From Litchfieldia salsa (GTDB lineage Bacteria > Bacillota > Bacilli > Bacillales > Bacillaceae_L), in NCBI RefSeq assembly GCF_900104555.1, contig NZ_FNJU01000005.1:1-49458 (forward strand): a stretch of 49,458 bases of DNA. Direction: 5' to 3'. Under the pieces are notes generated by a model, which saw nothing but the letters and a program-made list of their open reading frames with translations, was not told the origin of the DNA and did no database searches. The translations under genes were made by a program, and so were the position numbers. Shown one piece after another: positions 7,981-17,387 of the stretch. How positions within the stretch are numbered: the stretch's first letter is position 1; the number at the start of each line of letters is the position of its first letter.

Positions 7981-8841
7981 CTATTCTTTTTTAAAGTATG
8001 TCCATCCATCTTTTTGGTAGACCTTGCCGTCCTTCATCAATCTGCCTAAAGCACGTTTAAAAGCACCCTTACTCATTTGGAATCTCTCTTGAATATCGTC
8101 AGGATCACTCTTATCCCAGTATGGCATTGCCCCGTCCCTGCTTTCCATATATGAGAACAATTGCTCTGAGTCACTATCAAGTAGTTCATGTGTTCTTCCT
8201 AATAGTGATAGGTTGACCGAACCATCCTCTTTAACATCAATAATACGACCTTCCACTTTTTGACCAAGACGAGGCTCTTCACGTCTCTCTGTTTCATGGA
8301 TAAAACCGATGTATCCTTCTTCTGTTAAGACAAATGATCCGACTAATAATAAACGATATACAGTGCCTGATACATTTTTATTAAAATCATTTTTTGATGC
8401 AGGTTTAGAGACTGTTCTAATTACATCTTCTGTTGCAAGCTTACCAAATAAACGACCATTCTTATCTGTTTTTAAGCTACAAAACAGCATATCTCCTTTT
8501 GCAGGCCATATATGATCAACACCTGGTAAATCATCCTTTGAAACTAATACATCTTTACTAATGCCAATATTGACAAAAACACCGAGGCTTGGCTTCACTT
8601 CTACAACTTCAACCCAATCATAAATACCAATCTGCACCTTTGGTATTGTCATTGTGGCTGCAAGTCTCCCTTGATGGTCTTGATATAAGAACACTGTATT
8701 GCGGTCATCTTCATTAAAGTCCTCTGTGATATCTTTCTTGTGGAGTAGAACATCCTCGTCCCCATTCGTCAAAAAAAAGCCAAATGGTGCATCTCGATCC
8801 ACCATTAAACTAACTACAGTTCCAGCTTGTAATTCATCCAT
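7981..8841 (-). CDS. cvfB: CvfB-family S1-domain RNA-binding protein (YitL-like)
   Basis: A 286-residue protein with tandem S1-like OB folds in the first two thirds (AGTVVSLMVDRDAPFGFFL; VQIGIYDWVEVVEVKPSLGVFVNIG; VSGTVYRLLLVGSFVLTEEGYIGFIH) and a C-terminal winged helix that begins near SDPDDIQERFQMSKGAFKRALG. This is the layout of CvfB (conserved virulence factor B) and of B. subtilis YitL. Family members bind RNA; the exact role in this organism is not known. It is divergent from yajQ, the same yitL-yitK neighbourhood as in B. subtilis. Confidence 0.87.
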   Translation of the reverse strand: MDELQAGTVVSLMVDRDAPFGFFLTNGDEDVLLHKKDITEDFNEDDRNTVFLYQDHQGRLAATMTIPKVQIGIYDWVEVVEVKPSLGVFVNIGISKDVLVSKDDLPGVDHIWPAKGDMLFCSLKTDKNGRLFGKLATEDVIRTVSKPASKNDFNKNVSGTVYRLLLVGSFVLTEEGYIGFIHETERREEPRLGQKVEGRIIDVKEDGSVNLSLLGRTHELLDSDSEQLFSYMESRDGAMPYWDKSDPDDIQERFQMSKGAFKRALGRLMKDGKVYQKDGWTYFKKE

Positions 8842-8985
8842 ATATGTAAGTCCTTCTTTCTCTTAGTTCTCTTATTAAAATCGTAACCCAATTAAGAAGC
8901 TATTATAACACTTTTTTGGTATAAGTTGTTCTTCCTGCATTATTTTACTATAATCAAAGATAAGAAAAGTATACGGAGGTAAACT

Positions 8986-9477
8986 ATGTCAAAAGAAAGC
9001 TCATTTGATATTGTATCAAAGGTAGACTTACCAGAAGTCTCCAACGCAATAAATATTGCCCTAAAAGAAATTAAAACCCGCTATGATTTTAAAGGAAGTA
9101 AAAGTGATATTAGCCTAGAAAAAGAAGAATTAGTTCTCATCTCTGACGATGACTATAAACTTGAACAACTTAAGGACGTGCTTGTTTCAAAATTAATTAA
9201 ACGTGGTGTGGCAACAAAGAATATTCAATATGGAAAAATTGAGGGTGCTACAGGTGGAACCGTCCGTCAAAAGGCAAGTCTTGTTCAAGGAATAGATAAA
9301 GAAAATGCAAAAAAGATAAACACAATTATTAAAAATAGTGGGCTTAAAGTTAAAAGCCAAATACAGGATGACCAAATTCGGGTCAGTGCCAAAAGCAGAG
9401 ATGACCTCCAACAAATTATTTCTGCAATCAGAGAAGCAGACTTACCGATTGATGTGCAATTTCTTAACTATCGTTAA
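8986..9477 (+). CDS. yajQ: YajQ-family nucleotide-binding protein (YitK-like)
   Basis: A 163-residue YajQ-family protein, full length. It starts with [24 protein letters not shown] and has TRYDFKGSK (about 36-44), [11 protein letters not shown], and a C-terminal [13 protein letters not shown]; two ferredoxin-like folds are expected. Some members bind cyclic di-GMP, others nucleic acid or nucleotides; which applies is unknown. ACGGAGGT precedes the ATG. A family-1 repeat starts directly after the stop codon. Confidence 0.9.
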   Translation: MSKESSFDIVSKVDLPEVSNAINIALKEIKTRYDFKGSKSDISLEKEELVLISDDDYKLEQLKDVLVSKLIKRGVATKNIQYGKIEGATGGTVRQKASLVQGIDKENAKKINTIIKNSGLKVKSQIQDDQIRVSAKSRDDLQQIISAIREADLPIDVQFLNYR

Positions 9478-9478
9478 G

Positions 9479-9593
9479 AAAAGCGTAAGCGCCTGTTCAG
9501 CCCCGACAGGCATAAGGCGAATCACGCAGGAAATCTTGATTTCTGAAGTGATTTGACTTATGACCCCGAGGGGCTAGGCGCTGGAGCTAGACA
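9479..9593 (+). repeat. Family-1 hairpin repeat, complete copy
   Basis: A complete copy beginning one base after the yajQ TAA. Compared with 7791-7906 the top of the hairpin differs on both sides (GAAATC paired with GATTTC in place of GGAAA with TTTCC), so pairing is kept. Confidence 0.9.
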
Positions 9594-9634
9594 ACAAAAC
9601 TGCATTGAAAAATTCATACCATCATTAACTTATA

Positions 9635-9675
9635 AAAAGGGAGCCAGAACGCTAAGTTCTCCTCCCTTTTTCTTT
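9635..9675 (+). terminator. Terminator downstream of yajQ
   Basis: AAAAAGGGAG, with inner pairs AGAAC/AGTTCT, matches CTCCCTTTTT, followed by CTTTTATT. It lies beyond the repeat and would end transcripts of yajQ. Confidence 0.75.
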
Positions 9676-9716
9676 TATTAAAATTCACAAAAATAACACA
9701 TTAGCAAAATATTCTA

Positions 9717-9750
9717 TTGATTTTATTGTAACTTTCAGATAAATTATACT
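9717..9750 (+). promoter_or_regulatory. Putative promoter of the yitJ-metH operon
   Basis: TTGATT at 9717 and TAAATT at 9740 are 17 bases apart; TATACT at 9745 is an alternative -10. Both are weak sigma-A matches, chosen mainly because they lie upstream of the riboswitch. Confidence 0.4.
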
Positions 9751-9804
9751 AATAAGCTTTTACATGCTAAAGCATTTAAGCAATACCAAAATTTAATACA
9801 CCCA

Positions 9805-10234
9805 TTCTTATCAAGAGAAACAGAGGGACTGGCCCAATGAAGTTTCAGCAACCAGTCAATCGAGGGAAAGTCTTACTAGCAAAATGTGAATTTTGATTTT
9901 AGGTATAAATATGAAAGCAACTGAGGAAAACTCGTTTTCCTCATCTGCTTTCATATTTATACCGTATTTCAACGAAGTTGAAATTGATGAGCGACGCTCA
10001 TCAAAAATCAAAATCCACCTGCACCCGCTACAAAGACCTTAACGAGACCCAAGTTGGAATAAAAGAATGGATTTGCAAAAATCCATTCTTTTATTCACAA
10101 CCACACACCCAACTAGGTGAAAAATCTCCCCTCCATTGACCAGGTGCTAAATCCAGCGAATTGTAAAAAATTCGAAAGATAAGGAGAAGCGAAACTCCAA
10201 ATTTCAAGTCTTCTTCTTATAGAAGGCTTTTTTT
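9805..10234 (+). ncRNA. S-box (SAM-I) riboswitch with giant P3 arm, and terminator
   Basis: The conserved S-box core is intact: P1 5' strand TTCTTATC (9805-9812) with AGAG..GAGGGACTGGCCCAATGAAG, CAGCAACC (9846-9853), GGTGCTAAATCCAGC (10143-10157), P4 CGAATT/AATTCG, and P1 3' strand GATAAGGAG (10178-10186). The terminator AGTCTTCT/AGAAGGCT with seven or more T residues is at 10207-10234. ATAAGGAGAAG (10179-10189) can instead pair with CTTCTTCTTAT (10210-10220) as antiterminator. High SAM should thus stop transcription before yitJ-metH. P3, normally a short hairpin, is closed by ACC/GGT and GTCAAT/ATTGAC, and holds about 274 nt (9861-10134) of further structure. Confidence 0.92.
9861..10134 (+). 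other. Structured insertion in riboswitch P3
   Basis: Nested pairing can be seen by eye. Helix 9868-9880 pairs with 10027-10040. Helix 9886-9900 pairs with 10004-10018 (14 of 15 positions). Inside it are three hairpins: 9902-9963 (18 perfect pairs, then 9 more), 9966-9984 (ATTTCAAC/GTTGAAAT) and 9985-10003 (TGATGAGC/GCTCATCA). A separate arm at 10052-10114 has AGTTGG/CCAACT and 17 pairs AATAAAAGAATGGATTT/AAATCCATTCTTTTATT. No reading frame of note. No second copy was found in the window. Confidence 0.8.
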
Positions 10235-10272
10235 ATGTTAGATTATCTCACAAAATACAAGGAGGAACTAAT

Positions 10273-12117
10273 ATGGGATTACTTGAAGAATTAGAAACCA
10301 AGATTTTAATAGGTGATGGCGCCATAGGTACATTGTTACATTTACATGGAATTGACAGTTGTTTTGAAGAATTAAATCTCTCAAAACCAGACCAAATTAA
10401 GTTCATACATGAAGCTTATATCGAAGCAGGAGCTAACGTGATTCAAACAAATACTTATGGAGCCAACTACCAAAAACTCGCTCGGTATGGTTTAGAGGAT
10501 TCTGTGGTAGAAATAAACAAAGCTGCCGTTACCATCGCTAAGGAAGCAGCAGGTAACCAAGCATATGTGGTAGGTACAATAGGAGGAATTCGAAGCTTTC
10601 AGAAAACAACCATTAGTCTCGAGGAAATTCAACGTAGTTTCGAAGAACAGCTGACAGTCTTACTTGACCAAGGTGTCGATGGAATTTTGCTAGAAACATA
10701 CTATGATTTTGAAGAATTAAAAACAGTTCTTCAAATTGTAAAAAGAGAAACCAATAAGCCTATTATTGCAAATGTTTCACTTCATGAAGTAGGTGTACTG
10801 CAAGATGGTACTCATCTTGCAGACGCATTTTCCGAATTAGAAAATCTTGGTGCAGATGTGATTGGGATTAACTGTCGATTAGGCCCACATCATATGATTC
10901 GCTCTTTAGAGGAAGTTCCTCTCCCGAAAAAAGCTTATCTTTCAGTTTATCCAAATGCTAGTCTACCCGAGTATGTGGAAGGCAGACTTGTTTATGAAAC
11001 ACATGAAGATTATTTTAGAGAAAGTGCAAGACTATTCAGATTAGAAGGAGTCAGGTTAATAGGTGGTTGTTGTGGAACATCTCCCAAACACATTAAAGCA
11101 ATTTCAGAAGCATTGAGAGGTTTGCCACCAGTAACTGATAAATCGGTTAAGAATAGACAGGTAGAAATTACAACTGAAGTTAAAATACCTAACCATACAA
11201 CACCAATCCATGAAATCGTTAAAAGTCGCCGTTCTGTGATCGTTGAACTTGACCCACCTAAGAAACTAGGTGTTCAAAAATTTATACAAGGAGCAAAAGC
11301 TTTACATCAAGCAGGTGTTGATTCGGTTACATTAGCTGACAATTCATTAGCTAGTCCGAGAATCAGTAATTTAGCGTGTGGGAGTATTTTAAAACAACAG
11401 TTTAATATCAACCCATTAATTCACATAACATGCCGTGACCGAAATTTAATTGGGTTACAGTCACATTTAATGGGGTTACATACACTTGGTCTGAATGAAG
11501 TGTTAGCCGTCACTGGAGATCCTTCTAAAATTGGTGATTTTCCGGGTGCAACCTCTGTTTACGATGTTTCATCATTTGATCTTATAAGCTTGATTAAACA
11601 GTTTAACGAAGGTATCTCTTATTCCGGGAAATCCTTAGGTCAAAAAACAAACTTCTCAATCGCTGCAGCTTTTAATCCTAACGTTAGACACCTTGATAAA
11701 GCAGTGAAAAGACTTGAAAAGAAAATTGATTGTGGTGCTGATTACTTTATTACACAACCATTATATAATGAAAAACAAATCATTGATGTTTATGAACATA
11801 CAAAACATTTAAGCGCACCCATATATATAGGGATCATGCCGTTAACTAGTGCAAGAAATGCGAACTTTATTCACCATGAAATTCCTGGGATTACTCTATC
11901 TCAGTCAATTCGTGAGCGAATGGAAAATGCTGACCAAGATCCACAGAAGGCTCAAGAAGAAGGAATCGCAATCGCAAAGTCATTAATCGATGTTGCATTC
12001 GACTTGTTTAATGGCATTTACTTAATAACCCCCTTCTTGCGTTATGAGATGACAGTAGAATTAACGAACTACATCAAAAATAAAGAGCTTGCAGCAATTG
12101 AAAGGAAGGTTCATTAA
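10273..12117 (+). CDS. yitJ: Bifunctional homocysteine methyltransferase / methylene-THF reductase
   Basis: A 614-residue fusion. Residues 1 to about 290 form a homocysteine S-methyltransferase TIM barrel: [10 protein letters not shown] at the start, and the zinc-binding cysteines in GINCRLG and [10 protein letters not shown] (about 270). Residues about 310-605 form a methylenetetrahydrofolate reductase barrel ([42 protein letters not shown]) that binds FAD. It reduces methylene-THF to methyl-THF and may also transfer methyl groups to homocysteine. AAGGAGG precedes the ATG. The S-box upstream is the same control known for B. subtilis yitJ. The stop overlaps the start of metH (TAATG), showing coupled expression. 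Confidence 0.95.
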   Translation: MGLLEELETKILIGDGAIGTLLHLHGIDSCFEELNLSKPDQIKFIHEAYIEAGANVIQTNTYGANYQKLARYGLEDSVVEINKAAVTIAKEAAGNQAYVVGTIGGIRSFQKTTISLEEIQRSFEEQLTVLLDQGVDGILLETYYDFEELKTVLQIVKRETNKPIIANVSLHEVGVLQDGTHLADAFSELENLGADVIGINCRLGPHHMIRSLEEVPLPKKAYLSVYPNASLPEYVEGRLVYETHEDYFRESARLFRLEGVRLIGGCCGTSPKHIKAISEALRGLPPVTDKSVKNRQVEITTEVKIPNHTTPIHEIVKSRRSVIVELDPPKKLGVQKFIQGAKALHQAGVDSVTLADNSLASPRISNLACGSILKQQFNINPLIHITCRDRNLIGLQSHLMGLHTLGLNEVLAVTGDPSKIGDFPGATSVYDVSSFDLISLIKQFNEGISYSGKSLGQKTNFSIAAAFNPNVRHLDKAVKRLEKKIDCGADYFITQPLYNEKQIIDVYEHTKHLSAPIYIGIMPLTSARNANFIHHEIPGITLSQSIRERMENADQDPQKAQEEGIAIAKSLIDVAFDLFNGIYLITPFLRYEMTVELTNYIKNKELAAIERKVH

Positions 12118-15100
12118 TGAGCAAATCAATCATAGAACAACAACTTTCCAAAAAAATCCTTGTAATCGATGGTGCTATGGGGACAATGATTCAGGACGCA
12201 AACCTTACAGCAGAAGACTTCGGTGGTGAAGAATATGACGGTTGTAATGAATACCTCACATTGACCTCTCCTGAAACGATTACTAGGATTCACGAGGAAT
12301 ACCTAGAAGCTGGTGCAGATATTATTGAAACGAATACATTTGGGGCAACAAGTATCGTTCTTGATGAATATGACATCGGACATCTTGCCCTTGAGATTAA
12401 TATAAAGTCAGCTAAGCTAGCTAGAGAGGCTGTCGAAAAGTTCACAAGCCCAAAGTGGCCACGGTTTGTTGCTGGCTCGATGGGTCCAACTACAAAAACC
12501 TTATCAGTGACTGGTGGAACTACGTTTGAGGAACTTATTAAAAATTATGAAGAACAGGCCCGTGGACTAATTATAGGGGATGTAGATTTACTTTTGCTCG
12601 AAACAAGTCAAGATATGTTAAATGTAAAAGCAGCGTTCATAGGGATAAATGAAGCCTTTCAGAAAACAGGCATTACTCTTCCTCTCATTGTTTCAGGAAC
12701 CATTGAACCGATGGGAACAACATTAGCAGGACAAAATATTGAAGCTTTCTACTTATCACTAGAGCACATGAAGCCTCTTGCAGTAGGACTAAATTGTGCA
12801 ACAGGCCCAGAGTTTATGACTGATCATATCCGTTCATTATCAGACCTAGCAAATACAGCCGTTAGTTGTTATCCTAATGCCGGATTACCTGATGAAGAAG
12901 GGCAGTACCATGAATCTCCAGAATCTTTGGCACAAAAATTAAAAGCGTTTGTAGACAAAGGTTGGTTAAATCTTGTTGGTGGATGTTGTGGAACGACTCC
13001 TGCTCATACACGTGCAATGGCTGAAATTGTAAAAGATATTCAACCAAGAGAAGTCCCAGCCGCTTCACATCCACATGCGGTTTCAGGAATTGAACCGTTA
13101 ATCTATGATGACAGTATGAGACCTTTATTTGTAGGTGAAAGAACAAATGTAATTGGATCTAGGAAATTTAAGAGATTGATTGCTGAGGAAAAATACGAAG
13201 AAGCTTCTGAAGTTGCACGCGCACAAGTTAAGAATGGTGCACATGTTATTGATATCTGCTTGGCTGACCCTGACCGTGATGAACTTGAAGATATGGAAAA
13301 CTTTATTCAATATGTAACTAAAAAGGTCAAGGTTCCACTTGTGATAGACTCAACAGACGAAAAAGTAATTGAACGAGCATTAGCCTTTTCACAAGGAAAA
13401 GCAATCATTAATTCAATTAACCTTGAAGATGGAGAAGAACGATTTGAGATGGTGGTCCCACTAATCAAGCAATATGGTGGTGCAGTTGTTGTAGGGACGA
13501 TTGATGAAATTGGAATGGCTGTTACAGCAGATCGAAAACTTGAAATCGCTCAACGCTCACATGACCTGTTAGTTAATAAGTATGGCCTAAATCCTAAAGA
13601 TATCATTTTCGACCCACTTGTTTTCCCTGTCGGGACAGGTGATGAACAATATATTGGTTCAGCGACTGAAACCGTCAAGGGAATTAAGCTCATTAAGGAA
13701 CAACTGCCTGACTGTTTAACAATCTTAGGAGTAAGTAACGTTTCATTTGGTCTCCCACCTGTTGGTCGAGAAGTTTTAAATGCTGTATATCTTTACCACT
13801 GCACTCAAGCTGGGTTAGATTACGCAATTGTTAATACTGAAAAACTAGAACGATTCGCTTCAATAGCTAAAGATGAGATTAAGCAGGCTGAAGACTTATT
13901 ATTTAATACAACTGATAAAACATTAGAAGATTTCACTGAATTTTATCGAGGGAAAAAGAAGGAAGCAAAAACAACAACAACTAACTTGAATCTTGAAGAA
14001 AGATTAGCTTTTTATATTATTGAAGGAACAAAGGAAGGACTTCTTCCAGATCTAGAATTAGCTCTTAAAAAATACCCTTCTCCGCTCGATGTTATTAATG
14101 GACCGTTAATGGAAGGCATGGCCACCGTAGGTAAACTCTTTAATAATAACGAGTTGATTGTAGCAGAGGTTCTGCAGAGTGCTGAAGTCATGAAAACATC
14201 TGTTGCTTATCTTGAACAATTCATGGAGAAGAAAGATGATAGTGGCAAGGGTAAAGTCATTTTAGCAACAGTTAAAGGTGATGTTCATGATATCGGGAAA
14301 AACCTTGTTGATATTATTTTAAGTAATAATGGCTTTAAAGTTGTAGACCTTGGCATCAAAGTGACACCTCAACAATTAATTGCAACTATACAAGAGGAAA
14401 AACCAGATATTGTAGGATTATCTGGGTTACTTGTTAAATCAGCACAACAGATGGTGATCACTGCACAGGACCTTAAACAAGCTGGTATTTCAGTACCTAT
14501 TTTAGTTGGTGGAGCAGCACTTTCACGTAAATTTACAGATAATAAAATTTCCCCTGAATATACAGGACCTGTACTTTATGCAAAAGATGCTATGGATGGT
14601 TTATCCTTAGCTAACCGACTGCAAAATAAAGAGCAATATAAAGAATTATTAATTGAACTTGAAGAAAAAAGAACAAAACAACAGGCACTAGCGAAAGAAA
14701 CTGTCCAAGTATCAAAATCAACCACCGCTGTGTTAACACGCTCAAACGTTTCAACGTCAGCGCCAGTGTTCGTTCCACAGGATACAAAATTACATGTTCT
14801 AAAACAGTTTAGCTTAGCACAAATTGAACCATATATTAATATGCAAATGCTGATTGGTCATCATCTAGGTCTTAAAGGAAAGGTAAACCAATTATTAGAA
14901 GCAGGCGATGAAAAAGCAACGAAGCTTAAAGAAATGATTGATGAATTAATCTTAAAAGCAAAAACAGATTCCCTTATTAATCCATCGGCTCTTTATCAAT
15001 TCTTCCCTGCTCAAAGCGATGGGAATAACGTTATTATATATGACCCTGAAAATCATAAAAAAGTGATTAAAACGTTTACGTTTCCACGACAAGAAAAGGG

Positions 15101-15563
15101 TGCTTTTCTTTGCTTATCTGACTTCTTAAAGTCAGTAGATAGTGGCGAAATGGATTATGTAGGATTTTTTGCAGTTACTGCAGGAAGTGGAGTTCGTGAA
15201 ATTGCTCAAAAATATAAAGCTGATGGTGACTTCCTGAAAAGTCATGCTATTCAAGCACTAGCTCTTGAAACAGCTGAAGGTCTTGCTGAACGCGTTCATC
15301 AACTAATGCGTGACCGTTGGGGATTCTCAGACAGTCCTGATTTTACCATGCAAGAACGTTTTGCTGCTAAATATCAAGGACAACGCTTTTCATTCGGTTA
15401 CCCAGCTTGTCCTGACCTTGAGGACCAAGAAAAGCTATTTAACCTGCTTCAACCAGAACAAATCGGAATCCAACTAACAGATGGTTTTATGATGGAACCT
15501 GAAGCATCTGTTACAGCAATGGTTTTTGCTCATCCAGAAGCTAGATATTTTAACGTTTTATAA
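12117..15563 (+). CDS. metH: Cobalamin-dependent methionine synthase
   Basis: A full-length, 1148-residue MetH that moves a methyl group from methyl-THF via cobalamin to homocysteine. Domains in order: homocysteine-binding barrel with zinc cysteines (GLNCATG, GGCCGTTP; 1-310); pterin-binding barrel (FVGERTNVIGSRKF; about 335-600); cobalamin cap helices (about 640-700); cobalamin-binding Rossmann domain with DVHDIG, where His724 is the axial ligand (about 705-850); and a reactivation domain that binds SAM (RDRWGFSD, FSFGYPACPD; about 880-1148). The start codon overlaps the yitJ stop, so the riboswitch controls both. B. subtilis itself lacks MetH and uses MetE, so this pairing implies B12 supply here. 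Confidence 0.95.
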   Translation: MSKSIIEQQLSKKILVIDGAMGTMIQDANLTAEDFGGEEYDGCNEYLTLTSPETITRIHEEYLEAGADIIETNTFGATSIVLDEYDIGHLALEINIKSAKLAREAVEKFTSPKWPRFVAGSMGPTTKTLSVTGGTTFEELIKNYEEQARGLIIGDVDLLLLETSQDMLNVKAAFIGINEAFQKTGITLPLIVSGTIEPMGTTLAGQNIEAFYLSLEHMKPLAVGLNCATGPEFMTDHIRSLSDLANTAVSCYPNAGLPDEEGQYHESPESLAQKLKAFVDKGWLNLVGGCCGTTPAHTRAMAEIVKDIQPREVPAASHPHAVSGIEPLIYDDSMRPLFVGERTNVIGSRKFKRLIAEEKYEEASEVARAQVKNGAHVIDICLADPDRDELEDMENFIQYVTKKVKVPLVIDSTDEKVIERALAFSQGKAIINSINLEDGEERFEMVVPLIKQYGGAVVVGTIDEIGMAVTADRKLEIAQRSHDLLVNKYGLNPKDIIFDPLVFPVGTGDEQYIGSATETVKGIKLIKEQLPDCLTILGVSNVSFGLPPVGREVLNAVYLYHCTQAGLDYAIVNTEKLERFASIAKDEIKQAEDLLFNTTDKTLEDFTEFYRGKKKEAKTTTTNLNLEERLAFYIIEGTKEGLLPDLELALKKYPSPLDVINGPLMEGMATVGKLFNNNELIVAEVLQSAEVMKTSVAYLEQFMEKKDDSGKGKVILATVKGDVHDIGKNLVDIILSNNGFKVVDLGIKVTPQQLIATIQEEKPDIVGLSGLLVKSAQQMVITAQDLKQAGISVPILVGGAALSRKFTDNKISPEYTGPVLYAKDAMDGLSLANRLQNKEQYKELLIELEEKRTKQQALAKETVQVSKSTTAVLTRSNVSTSAPVFVPQDTKLHVLKQFSLAQIEPYINMQMLIGHHLGLKGKVNQLLEAGDEKATKLKEMIDELILKAKTDSLINPSALYQFFPAQSDGNNVIIYDPENHKKVIKTFTFPRQEKGAFLCLSDFLKSVDSGEMDYVGFFAVTAGSGVREIAQKYKADGDFLKSHAIQALALETAEGLAERVHQLMRDRWGFSDSPDFTMQERFAAKYQGQRFSFGYPACPDLEDQEKLFNLLQPEQIGIQLTDGFMMEPEASVTAMVFAHPEARYFNVL

Positions 15564-15570
15564 ATGATTG

Positions 15571-15612
15571 AAAAGGCTTGAGTCTCTCGAGAGATAACTC
15601 AAGCCTTTTTTT
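15571..15612. terminator. Terminator of metH, probably bidirectional
   Basis: AAGGCTTGAG pairs with CTCAAGCCTT around TCTCTCGAGAGATA, which can itself pair, followed by TTTTT. The convergent acetyltransferase gene ends 4 bases further on. Confidence 0.88.
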
Positions 15613-15615
15613 CGA

Positions 15616-16125
15616 TCAATTAACAAACATATACATTTCAATCTCATCCACATATTCTCCATCATCAAATTTTACAAATTTCACTTTCCTCCCCTCTTCT
15701 TTAAATCCAAGCTTTTTATAGAAGTGGATTGCCCTTTCATTATGTGAAAATACCTCAAGACATACTTTTTCAATCTTAGGATGTTGTTTTGCATAATGAA
15801 GAAGTTCATCCATTAGTAAATGCCCGATCCCTTTGTTACAGTACTCCTCTTGTATACTAATGCTAAGATAGCCAACATGCGAGATTCTTCTTTTTCTACA
15901 TAACTCAAAATCAAGTACACCTATAATTGAATTTCCAACCTCTGCAACCAACAATAACGTACCGTCCTTGTCAAATTCTTTTAACCACTTTTCTTGCTTT
16001 TCAATACTTGCTTGATATTCCTCAGGAGAAGTTAGCATAAAGTTCGATTCATTTAGTACTACCTGTATATGCTTTATTAATTGTCCAGCGTCTTCTATAT
16101 TTCCTTCACGAATATTGATTTCCAT
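15616..16125 (-). CDS. GNAT-family N-acetyltransferase
   Basis: A 169-residue GNAT fold enzyme, complete in length. The acetyl-CoA pyrophosphate-binding segment is EYCNKGIGHLLMDEL (near 115), followed by VCLEVFSHNERAIHFYKKLGFKEEG, the usual beta5-alpha4 region. The start MEINIREGNIEDAGQLIKHI is the common N-terminal strand-helix. AAAGGAGG precedes the ATG. The acceptor substrate cannot be predicted. It stands alone between convergent metH and the divergent SDR gene. Confidence 0.88.
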   Translation of the reverse strand: MEINIREGNIEDAGQLIKHIQVVLNESNFMLTSPEEYQASIEKQEKWLKEFDKDGTLLLVAEVGNSIIGVLDFELCRKRRISHVGYLSISIQEEYCNKGIGHLLMDELLHYAKQHPKIEKVCLEVFSHNERAIHFYKKLGFKEEGRKVKFVKFDDGEYVDEIEMYMFVN

Positions 16126-16215
16126 GTATAATCCTCCTTTGATAAATAAAGATTAATAAAGGTATGTAGTACATTCTTTCCATCTTTCCATCTTTTACAT
16201 ATTAGGAGGTATTTT

Positions 16216-17076
16216 ATGAGTAATCAAGCAAAAGGACAACCTGCTCAACATCAAGATCAACAACCTGGTGTTGAATCAAAAATGAATCCGACCCCAATTT
16301 CTGAAGATGCTAGTTATAAAGGAAGTGGGAAATTAAAAAACAAGGTAGCCATCATTACTGGTGGTGACAGTGGTATTGGCAAAGCAGTGTCTATCTACTA
16401 TGCCAAAGAAGGTGCTGACATTGTCATCGTTTATCTAAACGAAGACAGTGATGCACAAGAGACTAAAAAGCAAGTCGAACAAGAAGGACGAAAATGTCTT
16501 TTAATTTCCGGCGATATTGGGGATGAAGCGTTTTGTCAAAGTATTGTGAAAGAAACCATTGATACGTTTGGAAAACTAGATATTCTAGTCAACAATGCAG
16601 CTGAACAGCATCCACAAAAAAGCATTGCTGACATTACTTCAGAACAGCTAGAAAAAACATTTAGAACGAATATTTTCTCATTCTTTTATCTGACAAAGGC
16701 AGCCTTACCTCACTTACAAAAAGGGAGCTCTATTATCAATACCGCTTCGATCACAGCATATAAGGGTAATGAACAGCTAATCGATTATTCTGCTACAAAA
16801 GGAGCAATCGTTACCTTTACTCGTTCACTTTCCCAACAATTGGTAGGACAGGGTATTCGGGTTAATGGGGTGGCACCTGGACCTATCTGGACACCACTTA
16901 TCCCATCAACATTTCCTAGTGACCAAGTAGCGAAATTCGGAACAACCACACCAATGAAACGTGCTGGTCAACCTGAAGAAGTTGCACCAAGCTATGTTTT
17001 TCTAGCAAGTGATGACGCATCATATATTACCGGTCAAATGATCCATGTGAACGGCGGAGAAGTTGTGAACGGATAA
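16216..17076 (+). CDS. SDR-family oxidoreductase (YhdF/YdaD-like)
   Basis: A 286-residue short-chain dehydrogenase with a 40-residue hydrophilic, Gln/Pro-rich N-terminal extension typical of the stress-type SDRs YhdF and YdaD. The NADP(H)-binding TGGDSGIG is at 48-55, NNAAE at 126-130, and the catalytic set is Ser178, Tyr191 and Lys195 (YSATK). PGPIWTPL follows, and the end [16 protein letters not shown] is standard. The substrate is unknown. I looked for a sigma-B promoter upstream and saw no convincing one. A family-1 repeat begins 5 bases after the stop. Confidence 0.88.
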   Translation: MSNQAKGQPAQHQDQQPGVESKMNPTPISEDASYKGSGKLKNKVAIITGGDSGIGKAVSIYYAKEGADIVIVYLNEDSDAQETKKQVEQEGRKCLLISGDIGDEAFCQSIVKETIDTFGKLDILVNNAAEQHPQKSIADITSEQLEKTFRTNIFSFFYLTKAALPHLQKGSSIINTASITAYKGNEQLIDYSATKGAIVTFTRSLSQQLVGQGIRVNGVAPGPIWTPLIPSTFPSDQVAKFGTTTPMKRAGQPEEVAPSYVFLASDDASYITGQMIHVNGGEVVNG

Positions 17077-17081
17077 AAAAG

Positions 17082-17205
17082 GAAAAGCGCAAGCGCCTTG
17101 GTCAGCCCCGACAGGCATAAGGCGAATCACGCAGGAAATCTTGATTTCTGAAGTGATTTGACTTATGACCCCGAGGGGCTAGGCGCTGGAGCTAGAGCTA
17201 GATAC
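17082..17205 (+). repeat. Family-1 hairpin repeat, complete copy
   Basis: A complete copy placed directly behind the SDR gene. The 3' end has a short duplication, GCTAGAGCTAGA, in place of the single GCTAGA of other copies. Confidence 0.88.
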
Positions 17206-17269
17206 CAAAACTAAATTCGAATTTTATAATTTCCTATAAAACCAAAATAGACTTAGTTCCTTCACTAAA

Positions 17270-17345
17270 AACATGCTAAATCGACTAAAATAGAGAAATG
17301 TTAACAAAACATTCTTTCTTTTCTTCCGATTAGGCATGTTTTTTT
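17270..17345 (+). terminator. Long hairpin with T-run ahead of NERD gene
   Basis: AACATGCTAAATCG (17270-) pairs with CGATTAGGCATGTT (to 17340), with one bulge, followed by TTTTTTT. An inner hairpin ATGTT/AACAT sits in the loop. It ends about 45 bases before the NERD start codon. It may end the SDR transcript or act as an attenuator in the NERD leader. The rest of the 311-base gap is the repeat and AT-rich sequence. Confidence 0.6.
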
Positions 17346-17387
17346 ATTATGATTAAATAAAGTTTGTACTAAGAAAGGAAATGGGAA

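Noticed and set aside
9886-10018. Group I or group II intron in the riboswitch
   Set aside because: The insert is too short and I see no catalytic core or domain V-like motif; the riboswitch core remains continuous through P3 pairing.
12874-13146. Reverse frame opposite metH
   Set aside because: Shadow of the MetH coding sequence; no ribosome site and no motif.
16126-16215. Sigma-B promoter for the SDR gene
   Set aside because: The protein resembles stress-type SDRs, but no GTTT-N12-15-GGGWAW pattern is present in the gap.
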